Below the pieces are notes generated by a model, which ran no database searches, was not told the origin of the DNA, and was given only the letters and a program-made list of their open reading frames with translations. This document shows, one piece after another, positions 33,932 through 43,312 of a stretch of DNA of 64,000 bases. The DNA comes from Pseudalkalibacillus sp045920555 (lineage in GTDB: Bacteria > Bacillota > Bacilli > Bacillales > Fictibacillaceae): NCBI RefSeq assembly GCF_045920555.1, contig NZ_CP174509.1, positions 4,588,001 through 4,652,000 of the forward strand, read 5' to 3'. Each line of letters starts with the position of its first letter. Position 1 is the stretch's first letter. The translations under genes were made by a program, and so were the position numbers.

Positions 33932-35984
33932 GAAGCTTCACCTCTTGAAAGATAGAGTACATAAAGTCAATCACCTGATTGGAGAGTCCAAATAGGATAA
34001 ATGAAATAATCCCCAATACGAGCATGCCGGCAACGCTGAGCACCATATTTTTAATCGTCTGGCCGATTTCATAGGAATGAATTTCTTTTACCATCATGAA
34101 AAGGAGAAATCCACTCCACAGGATTATCGCTTTTTTAGAGAAGTCATAAATGACAACCTCCATATTCGTCAGCCCTTTTGACATTAATGTGAGGGGGATG
34201 GAGAACACAAGATAAGGACTCAATGCATATACCGTTCCGATATATACATTCTTGAGTTTCCCGATTCCATCGTTGATCGTACTGATCAAATAATTACAAA
34301 TTACCCAGGCAAACAAAGGAATATAGACTTTATAAAGTTCTGTCAGAAGGTTGACTCTTTTCGAATCGACATCACTGAATAATGCATTGGTTTCAAAAAT
34401 GGCGAACACATGGACGACGAACAGAAACAGCAATAATAGAGTGGCCGAAAATACGGAAGCCCTTTCGTTCGTTTTCAACTCATAATATCCGTCGATTGGA
34501 TGCCGTAACATACGGAATATGTGTAGCAAGTGGGAGATGATCTCGATTTTCTTGAACTTGTGCCAAAATTCTACCACTTGGCTGCCATATCCATATTTCC
34601 TGTAAAGCCGCTTTGCAAGGAAAATCGAAAATGCCAATAAAACGATTCCGACCAATACCCAGGAAACATACTTCATCAACCAATTTCTCCTGATTTCCCA
34701 ATAGGCTTCTGAAAAACTGTCTTCGTTCCCTGCAAGTCTGAATTCTTCAAGAGCTTTTTCATAATTTCCTTTTTTGAAAGCTGCCTTCCCAATCCCGTTA
34801 TGAGCGAGGGAAAACATACTATTCCGTTTCAAAACTTCGTTCCAATAGTTTTCACTTTCCAGATACTTCCCATCTGAATTAAGCGAAATGGCTTTATGGA
34901 TCAGATTGGTGAATTCTGTTGGTTTCAATATTTGAATATTGCTTTGTTTCTTATCAAGAATGAACAGTTTCCGGTCAGAAGAAACAGCTATTCCTGAAGG
35001 GGCTTTGAATAAACCCAGCCTTTGGTTACCGGTGTTGAGCCCGCCGAATACGAATAATAGATTTCCGTCTGGATCATATTCGAAGATATACCCTAGATTG
35101 GAATCCACTGCAAAGATATTTTTATCCTGATCAACAGTTATATCTGCAATGCTATTTGATGCAGTGACATCTGGCAGAAGATTTTCTCCAGCTACATTTA
35201 GTTTTTTGATCGTTTCTGTTTTCAAACCTGCTGTACTTGTATAAATCAGCCCCTCGTCATCAACTGCGACATTCGTCGCAGATGGAGGGAATTTTTTCAT
35301 CAATTGACTATACTGTTTGTCCGTATAAAGTAGTTTTTGCATCTGATGGATGAAATCGAAACTTGTACGATTCCCACCGTAATACCCCAGAAACTCTCCT
35401 TCAGGACCAAACTGGATCAATCCTTGCGTTGATCCATCCCCGACCATGTAGACATTTTTCTGTTTATCTATGATGACTTTGGTTGGATTGAAGGGACTCT
35501 TCTTTCCATAAATGACGGAATCCGGTTTTTCATATTCAAAAGCGACCGAACCATCTTTTTGGAATTTGAAAACCTTCTTTTTTTGATAATCCGCAACATA
35601 TATGGACCCGTCATCATCAACGAACACACCTGTAGGTTTTGAAAGGATGTCCTTACCGACAGTACGCTGGAAATTCCCGAATGAGTCGAAAATGACAACC
35701 CTGGAATTACCTGTATCCGCAACATAGATCATGTCATCCTTGTCAATAAATATGTCCTCCGGTTGGAATAAAGGATCACTTTCTCCCGCAACAGGATCCG
35801 AATCGTCGGTTTGGATATCAAAGCCATCGATGGTGCCAATCGGCTGATAGGCTGTCTGGGTATAGATCGGGTAGCCGTCTTTATCAAATGTATAGGTGAT
35901 GTAAGGTGCTTCTGCAGATGCCGTTGATGTACTTGAAAGGACAACAGCAACGGTCAAAAGCAATAGGATCTTAAGCCGCGCCAT
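33924..35984 (-). CDS. NHL-repeat, TPR-like and YIP1 membrane protein
   Basis: 686 residues. A signal peptide (LKILLLLTVAVVLSSTSTASA) is followed by four to six NHL/beta-propeller repeats (about 45-340: PEDIFIDKDDMIYVADTGNSRVVIFDSFGNF; PTGVFVDDDGSIYVADYQKKKVFKF; SIADITVDQDKNIFAVDSN). A TPR-like pair comes next (LAHNGIGKAAFKKGNYEKALEEFRLAG), then one membrane helix (about 430-450) and a YIP1-type bundle of about five helices at the C-terminus (TLLLLFLFVVHVFAIFE; LSPYLVFSIPLTLM; MVLSVAGMLVLGIISFILFGL). An exported propeller tethered to a membrane bundle suggests a glycan-sensing or transporter accessory part. It begins 15 bases after the upstream permease gene; AGAGGAGG precedes the ATG. Confidence 0.72.
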   Translation of the reverse strand: MARLKILLLLTVAVVLSSTSTASAEAPYITYTFDKDGYPIYTQTAYQPIGTIDGFDIQTDDSDPVAGESDPLFQPEDIFIDKDDMIYVADTGNSRVVIFDSFGNFQRTVGKDILSKPTGVFVDDDGSIYVADYQKKKVFKFQKDGSVAFEYEKPDSVIYGKKSPFNPTKVIIDKQKNVYMVGDGSTQGLIQFGPEGEFLGYYGGNRTSFDFIHQMQKLLYTDKQYSQLMKKFPPSATNVAVDDEGLIYTSTAGLKTETIKKLNVAGENLLPDVTASNSIADITVDQDKNIFAVDSNLGYIFEYDPDGNLLFVFGGLNTGNQRLGLFKAPSGIAVSSDRKLFILDKKQSNIQILKPTEFTNLIHKAISLNSDGKYLESENYWNEVLKRNSMFSLAHNGIGKAAFKKGNYEKALEEFRLAGNEDSFSEAYWEIRRNWLMKYVSWVLVGIVLLAFSIFLAKRLYRKYGYGSQVVEFWHKFKKIEIISHLLHIFRMLRHPIDGYYELKTNERASVFSATLLLLFLFVVHVFAIFETNALFSDVDSKRVNLLTELYKVYIPLFAWVICNYLISTINDGIGKLKNVYIGTVYALSPYLVFSIPLTLMSKGLTNMEVVIYDFSKKAIILWSGFLLFMMVKEIHSYEIGQTIKNMVLSVAGMLVLGIISFILFGLSNQVIDFMYSIFQEVKLRV

Positions 35985-35999
35985 TTTTTACCTCCTCTG

Positions 36000-36881
36000 C
36001 TACTTCAGTCCTGAATGAGCCATCGTATCAATCACTTTACTTTGCATCAATAAGAAGATGATGAGGTTCGGCAAGAACATGAGTGCAGCTGCAGCTGCCG
36101 CCATTCCCTGACCAGCAACCTGATTATCGTTCCCCATATTTCCTGCTAACGTACTCATGTAAAAGGCGAATGTTTTCAGGCTCTCATTATTCATATAAAT
36201 CTCTGAGGTTTCTGTATTGTTCCATGCCATTTGAAAAGCAAGTATAGATACAGTAGCAATCGCAGGAGTGACCATCGGAACGATGATCTTCCGGAAAATA
36301 TAGAAGTTGCTTGCTCCATCTACTCGAGCTGCTTCAATTAATGCATCCGGAATCTGATCAATGAACTGTTTGATCAGGAAAAGACCGACTGGCATGGCTA
36401 AAACCGGCAGGATATGTCCGAACATGTTATCGGTCAGACCGATCCTGTCAATGATGAAATACCTTGGAATCGCAACTGCTGCAGGGACGAACATCAACGC
36501 GATGATATTCGCCTCAAAGATCACTTTCTTCAATTTAAAATCCAATTTCGATAAAGCGAAGCCAGCCATTGCACTTATGAAGACACTTGCAAACACGATC
36601 CCGACGGAAATGATGATACTGTTGAACAGATACCTTGTCATCGGAATGACGGTAACGCTTGTCTCCTTAAACAGATCACCGAAGTTTTGTAATGTCGGTT
36701 TTTCAACCAAAAACCTTGGCGGGTACAGGAAGAGCTCGTCGATCGGCTTCAACGCCTGTGAAAATATGAAAATGATCGGCAGCGCCATAAAAATCGATAG
36801 CGGGATTAGAAATGCGAAAAACTTGGTCTGAGTAAAACTTAATTTACTTGGGTCGATCTTGGATCCTTGAAAAGAAGCCAT
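36000..36881 (-). CDS. Carbohydrate ABC transporter permease (MalG-type), second system
   Basis: 293 residues with six membrane helices. The start FFAFLIPLSIFMALPIIFIFSQALKPIDELFLYPP is typical, and the EAA loop reads IEAARVDGASNFYIFRKIIVPMVTP (about 182-206). Partner of the permease encoded at 37150-38115, 268 bases upstream; the gap holds a short MITE copy. It lies 15 bases ahead of the NHL-YIP1 gene, so the accessory proteins are expressed with this transporter. Confidence 0.88.
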   Translation of the reverse strand: MASFQGSKIDPSKLSFTQTKFFAFLIPLSIFMALPIIFIFSQALKPIDELFLYPPRFLVEKPTLQNFGDLFKETSVTVIPMTRYLFNSIIISVGIVFASVFISAMAGFALSKLDFKLKKVIFEANIIALMFVPAAVAIPRYFIIDRIGLTDNMFGHILPVLAMPVGLFLIKQFIDQIPDALIEAARVDGASNFYIFRKIIVPMVTPAIATVSILAFQMAWNNTETSEIYMNNESLKTFAFYMSTLAGNMGNDNQVAGQGMAAAAAALMFLPNLIIFLLMQSKVIDTMAHSGLK

Positions 36882-36953
36882 GAAATTTTCCCCTTTTCTT
36901 CAATGATGAGGCTCTTTCAATCACAAAGTTCATGGTGAGCCTTACGTTTAGTT

Positions 36954-37082
36954 AGCTCTGTGATTCTTCTCTGTTGATTTCCTGGAAATTCGCTCCCTTT
37001 CCACGGGCGATTTGCAGGAGTGTCGTGAATTTCGCTTAAATAAAATCTTTATTAAAAATCAACAACAAGATTTAACAGCGCC
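36954..37082. mobile_element. Short MITE copy between the two permease genes
   Basis: A 129 bp version with ends AGCTCTGTGA and TTTAACAGCGCC. Interior motifs are GTTGATTTCCTGGAAATTCG, CCACGGGCGATTTGCAGGAG, TGTCGTGAATTTCGCT and AAAAATCAACAACA. It matches both ends of the 300 bp elements and lacks their middle. No clear target duplication remains. It interrupts a transporter operon. Confidence 0.7.
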
Positions 37083-37149
37083 TCTTATTTAGCATCGAGT
37101 GTCACGGACGGAAATTATCCATCCTGACCTTCCGTTTTATCGTATTGTC

Positions 37150-38115
37150 TTAATCATCCCTTTCGCCAAACAGGCGCCAGCAGAATCTTGATACGCCATA
37201 GACGAAGATGAGTAGGACAAGCGATATTGCAGAAGCATATCCCATATCAAAACGAATGAAACCATGGTCCGCAATATGGGTCAGGATCAATTGCCCTGAA
37301 TATTGCGGAGTCGGATTCGAGCCCGACAGCTGAACAGCGATATCCCCTGCCTGGAAGGTCTGTACGACCGCCATGACTGCACCGAACAGCATTTGCGGCT
37401 TCATGGACGGTATCGTGATATACCAGATTTCTTGGAAACGGTTCTTCAAACCATCGATATATGCCGCTTCATAAAGCTCTCGGTTAACGTTCAAGATTCC
37501 TGCCAGCATGGCCAAAAATCCAACACCCATGCTGTTCCAGAGTGAAACGAGAATCATGATGGTCATAAGGTGGGCAGGTGATTGCAGCCATTGGATCGGT
37601 TCATTGATGAACCCGATCTGGAGCAGGATGCTGTTCAAATAACCTGCCCGGTCTCCACTGAATAAAATGAGCCATACAACCGACATTGCTATACCAGCAG
37701 TCATCGAAGGTGAATAGATCGCTAATGTCAGGATCGTTCTCGGTTTTTTCGGAATTTGTGCCAACATCCAAGCCAATAAGAAAGCAAGGACATACCCACC
37801 GACACCGACAATCAAAGCGAATTGGAATGTATTAGGAAGCACATGCATCATGAATACATTGTCTTGTGTAATCAAATTCACAAAGTTCTTAAGTCCGATG
37901 AACTTTGGGGGCTGGATGGTATTGAAGTAAGTAAAGGCAAAGTAAGCAGCAACAATCACAGGAACAACGATGAATAGCGTAAAGACGATTAAAAATGGGG
38001 CGACGAACCCAAGAGCGCCAAGTTCTTTTTTGACAGCATCAATCCAAACCGCTTTCCGACTGCTCGTCCTTGTTTTAATGTTGACGTTCTGCTCTATATT
38101 CGTAGCTGGTTTCAC
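37150..38115 (-). CDS. Sugar ABC transporter permease (MalF-type), second system
   Basis: 321 residues. A soluble N-terminus of about 30 residues is followed by six membrane helices (LGFVAPFLIVFTLFIVVPVIVAAYFAF first). The EAA loop reads YEAAYIDGLKNRFQEIWYITIPSMKP. The GTG start at 38115 lies inside the 3' end of the gene for the 1027-residue solute-binding protein (41-base overlap, different frame) and has a strong GGGGGAGG site, so the two are translationally coupled. This ties the pair 37150-38115 and 36000-36881 to that binding protein. Confidence 0.9.
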   Translation of the reverse strand: MKPATNIEQNVNIKTRTSSRKAVWIDAVKKELGALGFVAPFLIVFTLFIVVPVIVAAYFAFTYFNTIQPPKFIGLKNFVNLITQDNVFMMHVLPNTFQFALIVGVGGYVLAFLLAWMLAQIPKKPRTILTLAIYSPSMTAGIAMSVVWLILFSGDRAGYLNSILLQIGFINEPIQWLQSPAHLMTIMILVSLWNSMGVGFLAMLAGILNVNRELYEAAYIDGLKNRFQEIWYITIPSMKPQMLFGAVMAVVQTFQAGDIAVQLSGSNPTPQYSGQLILTHIADHGFIRFDMGYASAISLVLLIFVYGVSRFCWRLFGERDD

Positions 38116-41100
38116 CGGCCTCCCCCTTTGACTTGATTTTTTCTACAGTAGGTACTTCAAGCTCTTTTACAACTTTTCCATTCTTGATAAAACCGAATTC
38201 TTCCAGTTTCTTTCTCATTTCCCTATTCGTTGTGATGACGGCGTCTTCTATGGCTTTCCGTTCATTTTCACCTTCGAAAACGACTTCATTCCAGGCATTG
38301 CTTATTTCACGCTCGAGCATGTAATCACCAGGTACATGCGGAATGTCTCTCAACCATTCCCATTGTTCTTTGATGACTTTCAAATCTTCATCTGGCCATG
38401 GCAATTCACTAAGAGCCTCCACGTTGGATGTGTTCCAACGGAATTCCGTGCCATAGATCGTTTCAATCAAATTACCGAATTCAGATTGTGTATCCTTTGA
38501 AGTCCACCATTTGATAAATTCCCAGGCATCATCCTTTTTATCACTGCTATCGAACATGATGACGCCTTTACCAGTTCCAGGTGCCCAGCGGACTACTTCA
38601 CCATCATCATTCTTCACCCCGGGATATGGTGCGACCCCCCACCAACCTTGGAGCTCCGGAGCTGCTGCGGTTATTTTGACATAATTATCAAAATCAGCGA
38701 TACCGATCGGGAGGTCACCTTGTCTGAAATGGCTGTAGAAATTCGGTACCTGTAACGGCATACTGTAGATGGTGAACAGATTCGTCATCTGTTTGAACCC
38801 TTTCAATGCGGCGTTACTGCCTATTGCAGTACTCATCCCATCTTCATTGAAAAGCTCTCCACCATTCTGGTAGATGTAAGGTACGGTTACAGGTGATTCT
38901 TTAAGGCCACCCATTCCGGCGATCGGCACATAGAAATTCATTCCGAATCTTTGCAATTTCGGAAGCATTTTTCGTACATCCTCCCACGTGTCCGGAACTG
39001 ACATGTTGAGAGCTTGCAGGATATCTTTCCTGTAGAAAAGAACATAAAATTCTTGGGTTTCCGGCAAGGCATAGGTCCCCTCATCGTATATGAACGGAAG
39101 AAGTGCACCTGGTGAAAAGCGTTTAGCCACCTGGTCATAATCCGGAAACTTGCTTAAGTCCGCCAACGCCTGCCTCACAGAAAGTTCAAACGGAAATTTT
39201 TGAGTAACGCCCAAAGCCAGATCAGGCGATTCGTTCGATGCATTTGCCAAAATCAATTTCTCTTCAGATGGCATCAAGCTTAAATTGACCTTGATTCCTG
39301 TTTCCTTCGTAAAGTCTTCATTGGCCATTTGCTGCATCAACATGACATATTGACGTGGTCTGTTCACCCAGATTTCGATTGAATCTTCATCCGTTGAACT
39401 GACTTGATTGTAGTCTTTAGTAAACGAGGAAAAGAAATTGACGGCCATGGAGCTCGCTTTTTGCAAGAGATTCGCCTTGGCATCGGGAAGTTTCTTATCT
39501 GAATAAACATAAAATTTATCAAATTGCAAAGGTTGATTGGGCAGTAATAAGAGAAGATCTCCAAGCTTCTGGGTCACGGATCCCGAACTTTGCGACAGTT
39601 CCTTAAAGCGTACAGGTATTTTGGCGGGTTCATCCGCAATATCTTCCATTTGTTTAGCACTGATCATCAGATTCCTTGCTTGATCGGGTTTGCTGTCACT
39701 CAATTTCTCAAGATATTCATATTTTTCTCGAAGCTCCCCTGCCAGCCGGTTCAAACGGGGAACGATATCCGGAATCTGTTCCTCAATATCCCAATCTCGA
39801 TAAATGTCACTGGATTTTCCAGTCGCCATTTGGATTTCCAAAGATAGGTCATTCACTTCTTTCATGACATCTTTTATCGTGCTGATGACAGGCTGATAAG
39901 GTGATGGATTGGATATCAGTGTAAGTTCGTGCTCCCCTTTTGTAAGAAAGAATTGATACGGTTTCCCATTTGCATCTGAAAGGGTTTCATTTCTCCATTC
40001 CGTTGTGTAGTCGAATGGATATTTCAACATTTCGCCGAAAGGAACTTCACCATCGATTTTGATTGTCCGATACACAGGGACATTCACATTGAAATATTGA
40101 TTGTACTTGAAAGCTAATTGATAGAAACCTGTTTCATCCACTTGGATCTTCCATGTGACGGCTTGTCCGCCTGCTTGCCAGGTGTCTCCACCGAATGCAT
40201 TGAGGGATAGCTTGCTTCCACGGTTCGGTGTCACATTCGGTTCGCCATTGGATAGCGCCCTTATGGAAGAATCAGACTTTGAGTATGGATGCTCTGCTTC
40301 AATTTCCAGCAGCCCTTTTGTTTGTTCCTCATCATCATGTTTTTGCAAGTACTCTTTATAAGAGGCGTGCTTTTCAGGTGACTTGACGGTCACTTGCCCC
40401 AATAACATCGGCTCGCGAATGTTCAACAGTGAAATCGTGTTTTCCCCTTTTTTAAGATGGAACTTCAGAGGACGATCGTATAAGTAGCTCGCATCCATGA
40501 ATGGCCTGTTTTGCCAAGTATGGATTTCTTCTTGTTTCGGGTACACCTGATTGCCGAGCCTATCTTCTTCAAATTTCTTGACGGTATCCTTCCATAACCT
40601 TGGAAGGACAATCCTTCTGGATTCATAATATTGAAATTCTCCATTTACCTTGATACCACGTTCTATCGGTATGATTTTACCTGGTAAGGCATAGTAATCC
40701 ACTTCAATTGTATAAAGACCTTCTTTAGGAACATTGATGGATAATTGCAATTCTTTTGTTTGTTCTTCCCACCGGAATACGCTACCGCCGTCGTATTCCT
40801 CATGGGAAGTCAATTCCACTTCTTTTTTGGGAATCGTAAACTCTTCTGGTAGAATGACCTTCTCGAATCCCTTTGTATCTTCGATGCCTTTTTTGTCCCA
40901 TTCTGCTAATTTATCTTTGTAATCAGCCTCGATGACTCTTGTTTCGAACCGTTCTTTCTTGTCTTTTTTCTTCTTGTCATCCTTGGACTTTTCAGAATCT
41001 CTCTTGTCTTTATCGAAAAGATCGTCCAATAAATCACCGGTATCTGTTTTTTTATCCGTGTTCGCAAAACTGACATTCGATGGTTGATCACTTATGAATG

Positions 41101-41158
41101 ATACTGTGGATAGGATTAACAATCCGATCAAAATGATGGTAATGGTTTTTCTGCGCAT
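38075..41158 (-). CDS. Large extracellular solute-binding protein with extra N-terminal beta-sandwich domains
   Basis: 1027 residues from ATG 41158 (AAGGAG ahead), signal peptide RKTITIILIGLLILSTVSF without lipobox. After a very charged, Lys/Asp-rich linker (about 35-75) come two beta-sandwich, CBM-like domains: one with SINVPKEGLYTIEVDYYALPG (about 135-255), one with WKIQVDETGFYQLAFKYNQYF (about 325-430). A helical stretch (about 435-560) leads to a classic type 1 sugar-binding protein (about 580-990: IEIWVNRPRQYVMLMQQMANEDFTKETGIKVNLS, FYVLFYRKDILQALNMSVPDTWEDV, APGTGKGVIMFDSS). Usual family members have about 430 residues. The N-terminal half may hold the polymer at the cell surface while the C-terminal half delivers oligosaccharide to the permeases encoded just downstream. 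Confidence 0.82.
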   Translation of the reverse strand: MRRKTITIILIGLLILSTVSFISDQPSNVSFANTDKKTDTGDLLDDLFDKDKRDSEKSKDDKKKKDKKERFETRVIEADYKDKLAEWDKKGIEDTKGFEKVILPEEFTIPKKEVELTSHEEYDGGSVFRWEEQTKELQLSINVPKEGLYTIEVDYYALPGKIIPIERGIKVNGEFQYYESRRIVLPRLWKDTVKKFEEDRLGNQVYPKQEEIHTWQNRPFMDASYLYDRPLKFHLKKGENTISLLNIREPMLLGQVTVKSPEKHASYKEYLQKHDDEEQTKGLLEIEAEHPYSKSDSSIRALSNGEPNVTPNRGSKLSLNAFGGDTWQAGGQAVTWKIQVDETGFYQLAFKYNQYFNVNVPVYRTIKIDGEVPFGEMLKYPFDYTTEWRNETLSDANGKPYQFFLTKGEHELTLISNPSPYQPVISTIKDVMKEVNDLSLEIQMATGKSSDIYRDWDIEEQIPDIVPRLNRLAGELREKYEYLEKLSDSKPDQARNLMISAKQMEDIADEPAKIPVRFKELSQSSGSVTQKLGDLLLLLPNQPLQFDKFYVYSDKKLPDAKANLLQKASSMAVNFFSSFTKDYNQVSSTDEDSIEIWVNRPRQYVMLMQQMANEDFTKETGIKVNLSLMPSEEKLILANASNESPDLALGVTQKFPFELSVRQALADLSKFPDYDQVAKRFSPGALLPFIYDEGTYALPETQEFYVLFYRKDILQALNMSVPDTWEDVRKMLPKLQRFGMNFYVPIAGMGGLKESPVTVPYIYQNGGELFNEDGMSTAIGSNAALKGFKQMTNLFTIYSMPLQVPNFYSHFRQGDLPIGIADFDNYVKITAAAPELQGWWGVAPYPGVKNDDGEVVRWAPGTGKGVIMFDSSDKKDDAWEFIKWWTSKDTQSEFGNLIETIYGTEFRWNTSNVEALSELPWPDEDLKVIKEQWEWLRDIPHVPGDYMLEREISNAWNEVVFEGENERKAIEDAVITTNREMRKKLEEFGFIKNGKVVKELEVPTVEKIKSKGEAGETSYEYRAERQH

Positions 41159-41304
41159 AGGATTTCTCCTTTTCGAAAGTGCGTGTTCAGCTTTCGAAGT
41201 TACAAGCTTGTGCACTTATACTGAGGAAATATTTATTCTTACTTTTATTGAAATAAATTTTGGATGGGGAAAACTAAACCCCATCCATTTTTGTTTGTGG
41301 TTTA

Positions 41305-42684
41305 TCATTCACCAATCACTTCGTTCAATTTCTCCTTGGCCTTTTCATAGGTTGCATTGGTTTTCTGGTCCATTTCAGCACCTACATCACTTGGTTTGGC
41401 TTCACCCTTATCGAACTTTTCATTCATTGGTCCGATGATATTGAGTGCTTCCGTATAGCCAGGGTGTGCTTTAAGAGGATCGACCGTACCATTCGGGATT
41501 TCTTTGATGATTTCTTCCATCTCTGCAGGCACGGCTTCGTCACTTAGATAAGCCTCCCATATCTCTTCATCATTGATGAGCGGGATACTTCTTGCTACTG
41601 GTACTCCTGCATCTTTACGGTCAAACCACCCTTCTTTGGAGAAGGTCAACCATTTCAAGAATTCATACGCAGCTTCTTTATGTTTCGAACTTTTAGAAAT
41701 CCCTACGTAATCAGCAACTAAAGGAACTCTATGTCCGTCAATGCCAGGAATCGGGAGCACAGTCCAGTTGAATTTGTTGTTTTCCGTATTTCCAGTCAAG
41801 CCCCACGTCCCATCATAACGGATCCCCACCTTTCCAAGTGTCCATGGATCCTTGTCCTTTCCGTACCACTTATCTCTTTCTTCTTGTGTATAAACGGATG
41901 GACTGACTTTATCTTCATTCCATAACGTATTGATATAATTTTGTGAATCTACGTAGGCTGCAGAACTGAAATTGTACTGCTCCCCATCCCAAGTTCCCCA
42001 TTCAAGTGAATTATCGAATTGAACAGGCAGTACTTCACGGTAAGCTCTAGGATTCAGAAAACCGAATTGGTGTTCATTATAATTGGTCAATTGGACAGAT
42101 GATTTCCTTAAATCATCTAAAGTCCAGCTGCTATCCGGTACAGGAACATTCTCTTTTTCAAATAAATCCGTATTAAGAAGCATCACGATTGCATGCATCG
42201 AATGTGGCATCGCGTATTGATGCCCATCATAATTAGCGGTTTGGAGGATACTTTCAAACGTTTTCTCAGGATCGTAGTTATCATCTTTTTCTAAATATGG
42301 TGTCAAATCTTCAAGCCATCCGTTTGTAACTGCTGTCGGCACACCAAAGGTCCAAAATACATCCGGTAATTTACCTGCAGCCGCAGCAGCAGAGAGTTTT
42401 TCATTCCAAGGCCATCCAAGTGATTTATCTTTCTTTACCTTAATATTTGGATGTGAAGCTTCAAATGCTTTGATAACCTGATCGACTTCTTTATCCTCCT
42501 GCCATGTTCCATATGTAATCGTTATTTTTTCATCGGAATCAGTAGCAGACTCGTCCTTCTCGGAATTTCCATTTGAATTTTCAGTTTCAGAATTTGCTCC
42601 TTCATTGCTGGAGCATCCTGCCAACCCCGCAACTAGGATAAGCAATACAACTAATAAGCATTGGAATAGCGGTTTAACCTTCAA
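41305..42684 (-). CDS. Sugar ABC transporter solute-binding lipoprotein
   Basis: 459 residues. A lipoprotein signal (LLVVLLILVAGLAGC) ends at the acylated Cys24, followed by a Ser/Asn/Glu-rich linker. The type 1 binding fold includes ITITYGTWQEDKEVDQVIKAFEASHPNIKVKKD, KLPDVFWTFG, HSMHAIVMLLNTDLFEKENVPVPD and GIRYDGTWGLTGN. It is the first gene of the minus-strand cluster and starts from TTG at 42684 with GAGGG ahead. It is followed at about 150 bases by the larger binding protein gene. It probably feeds one of the two permease pairs; the pair at 29743-31615 has no other binding protein nearby. Confidence 0.88.
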   Translation of the reverse strand: MKVKPLFQCLLVVLLILVAGLAGCSSNEGANSETENSNGNSEKDESATDSDEKITITYGTWQEDKEVDQVIKAFEASHPNIKVKKDKSLGWPWNEKLSAAAAAGKLPDVFWTFGVPTAVTNGWLEDLTPYLEKDDNYDPEKTFESILQTANYDGHQYAMPHSMHAIVMLLNTDLFEKENVPVPDSSWTLDDLRKSSVQLTNYNEHQFGFLNPRAYREVLPVQFDNSLEWGTWDGEQYNFSSAAYVDSQNYINTLWNEDKVSPSVYTQEERDKWYGKDKDPWTLGKVGIRYDGTWGLTGNTENNKFNWTVLPIPGIDGHRVPLVADYVGISKSSKHKEAAYEFLKWLTFSKEGWFDRKDAGVPVARSIPLINDEEIWEAYLSDEAVPAEMEEIIKEIPNGTVDPLKAHPGYTEALNIIGPMNEKFDKGEAKPSDVGAEMDQKTNATYEKAKEKLNEVIGE

Positions 42685-42799
42685 TCTAATCCCTCACTTT
42701 TTGTTTTTTTTGTACCAGGCACGTGTAACCAGTTATTAAAAACTACAGCCCCCCTTTTATCTCAGCTTTGGATTGCCCATTTCAGAACCTGACGACAAA

Positions 42800-43064
42800 T
42801 TGAAACGTATCGATAAAAACTAATATTTTTACCCTCTCAGAAAAGGGGAAAATAATGAAATTAATATTCTTTTTAAGTGAGTACAAAAGTGGATTCTTAT
42901 GGCTCATGGTGGAAATACCCCATCATAACAATAGTTACTGCTACTATTATCCTAGTTTTTATGATCTTTTATATTGATCTTCTTCACCTTTAAATAATGG
43001 ATAATAAAATCTCAATACCCATCAATTTTTGAAATCAAGCATGTATTTCGTCGAAACGTTTCGA
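42800..43064. promoter_or_regulatory. Two LacI/CcpA-type operator palindromes upstream of the sugar cluster
   Basis: A perfect 14 bp palindrome TCGAAACGTTTCGA is at 43051-43064, and a related imperfect one, TTGAAACGTATCGAT, at 42800-42814. They lie 116-380 bases before the first gene of the cluster. With the third site at 29671-29685 they suggest a LacI-family repressor or CcpA control. No LacI gene is present in the window. Between and around them (42700-43250) I see no coding sequence. Confidence 0.55.
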
Positions 43065-43259
43065 TAACCTTATATTAAAAATTATCATGAAAGCCTTTTC
43101 AATTCAATAGTTTTTTGAAAATTTTCTAAATTTTTAATTCAATGAATTCTCGCGTTTTGATCTGGAAAGCCTTTTACACAGTTTTTGAATACAGGTAATA
43201 CCTAGTTTTTCAATCGGTTAAAAGGGCTTAAAAAGCTTTTAGTTTTTCTTTAAAAAGGG

Positions 43260-43288
43260 TTGAAGTTTCCTGCGTTTTGTTGTAAATT
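43260..43288 (+). promoter_or_regulatory. Sigma-A promoter for the methionine operon
   Basis: TTGAAG (43260-43265) and TAAATT (43283-43288) are 17 bp apart. They precede the S-box leader, whose first stem begins at 43313. Confidence 0.6.
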
Positions 43289-43312
43289 TAATGAAATTTA
43301 AAAATTCTGTTT

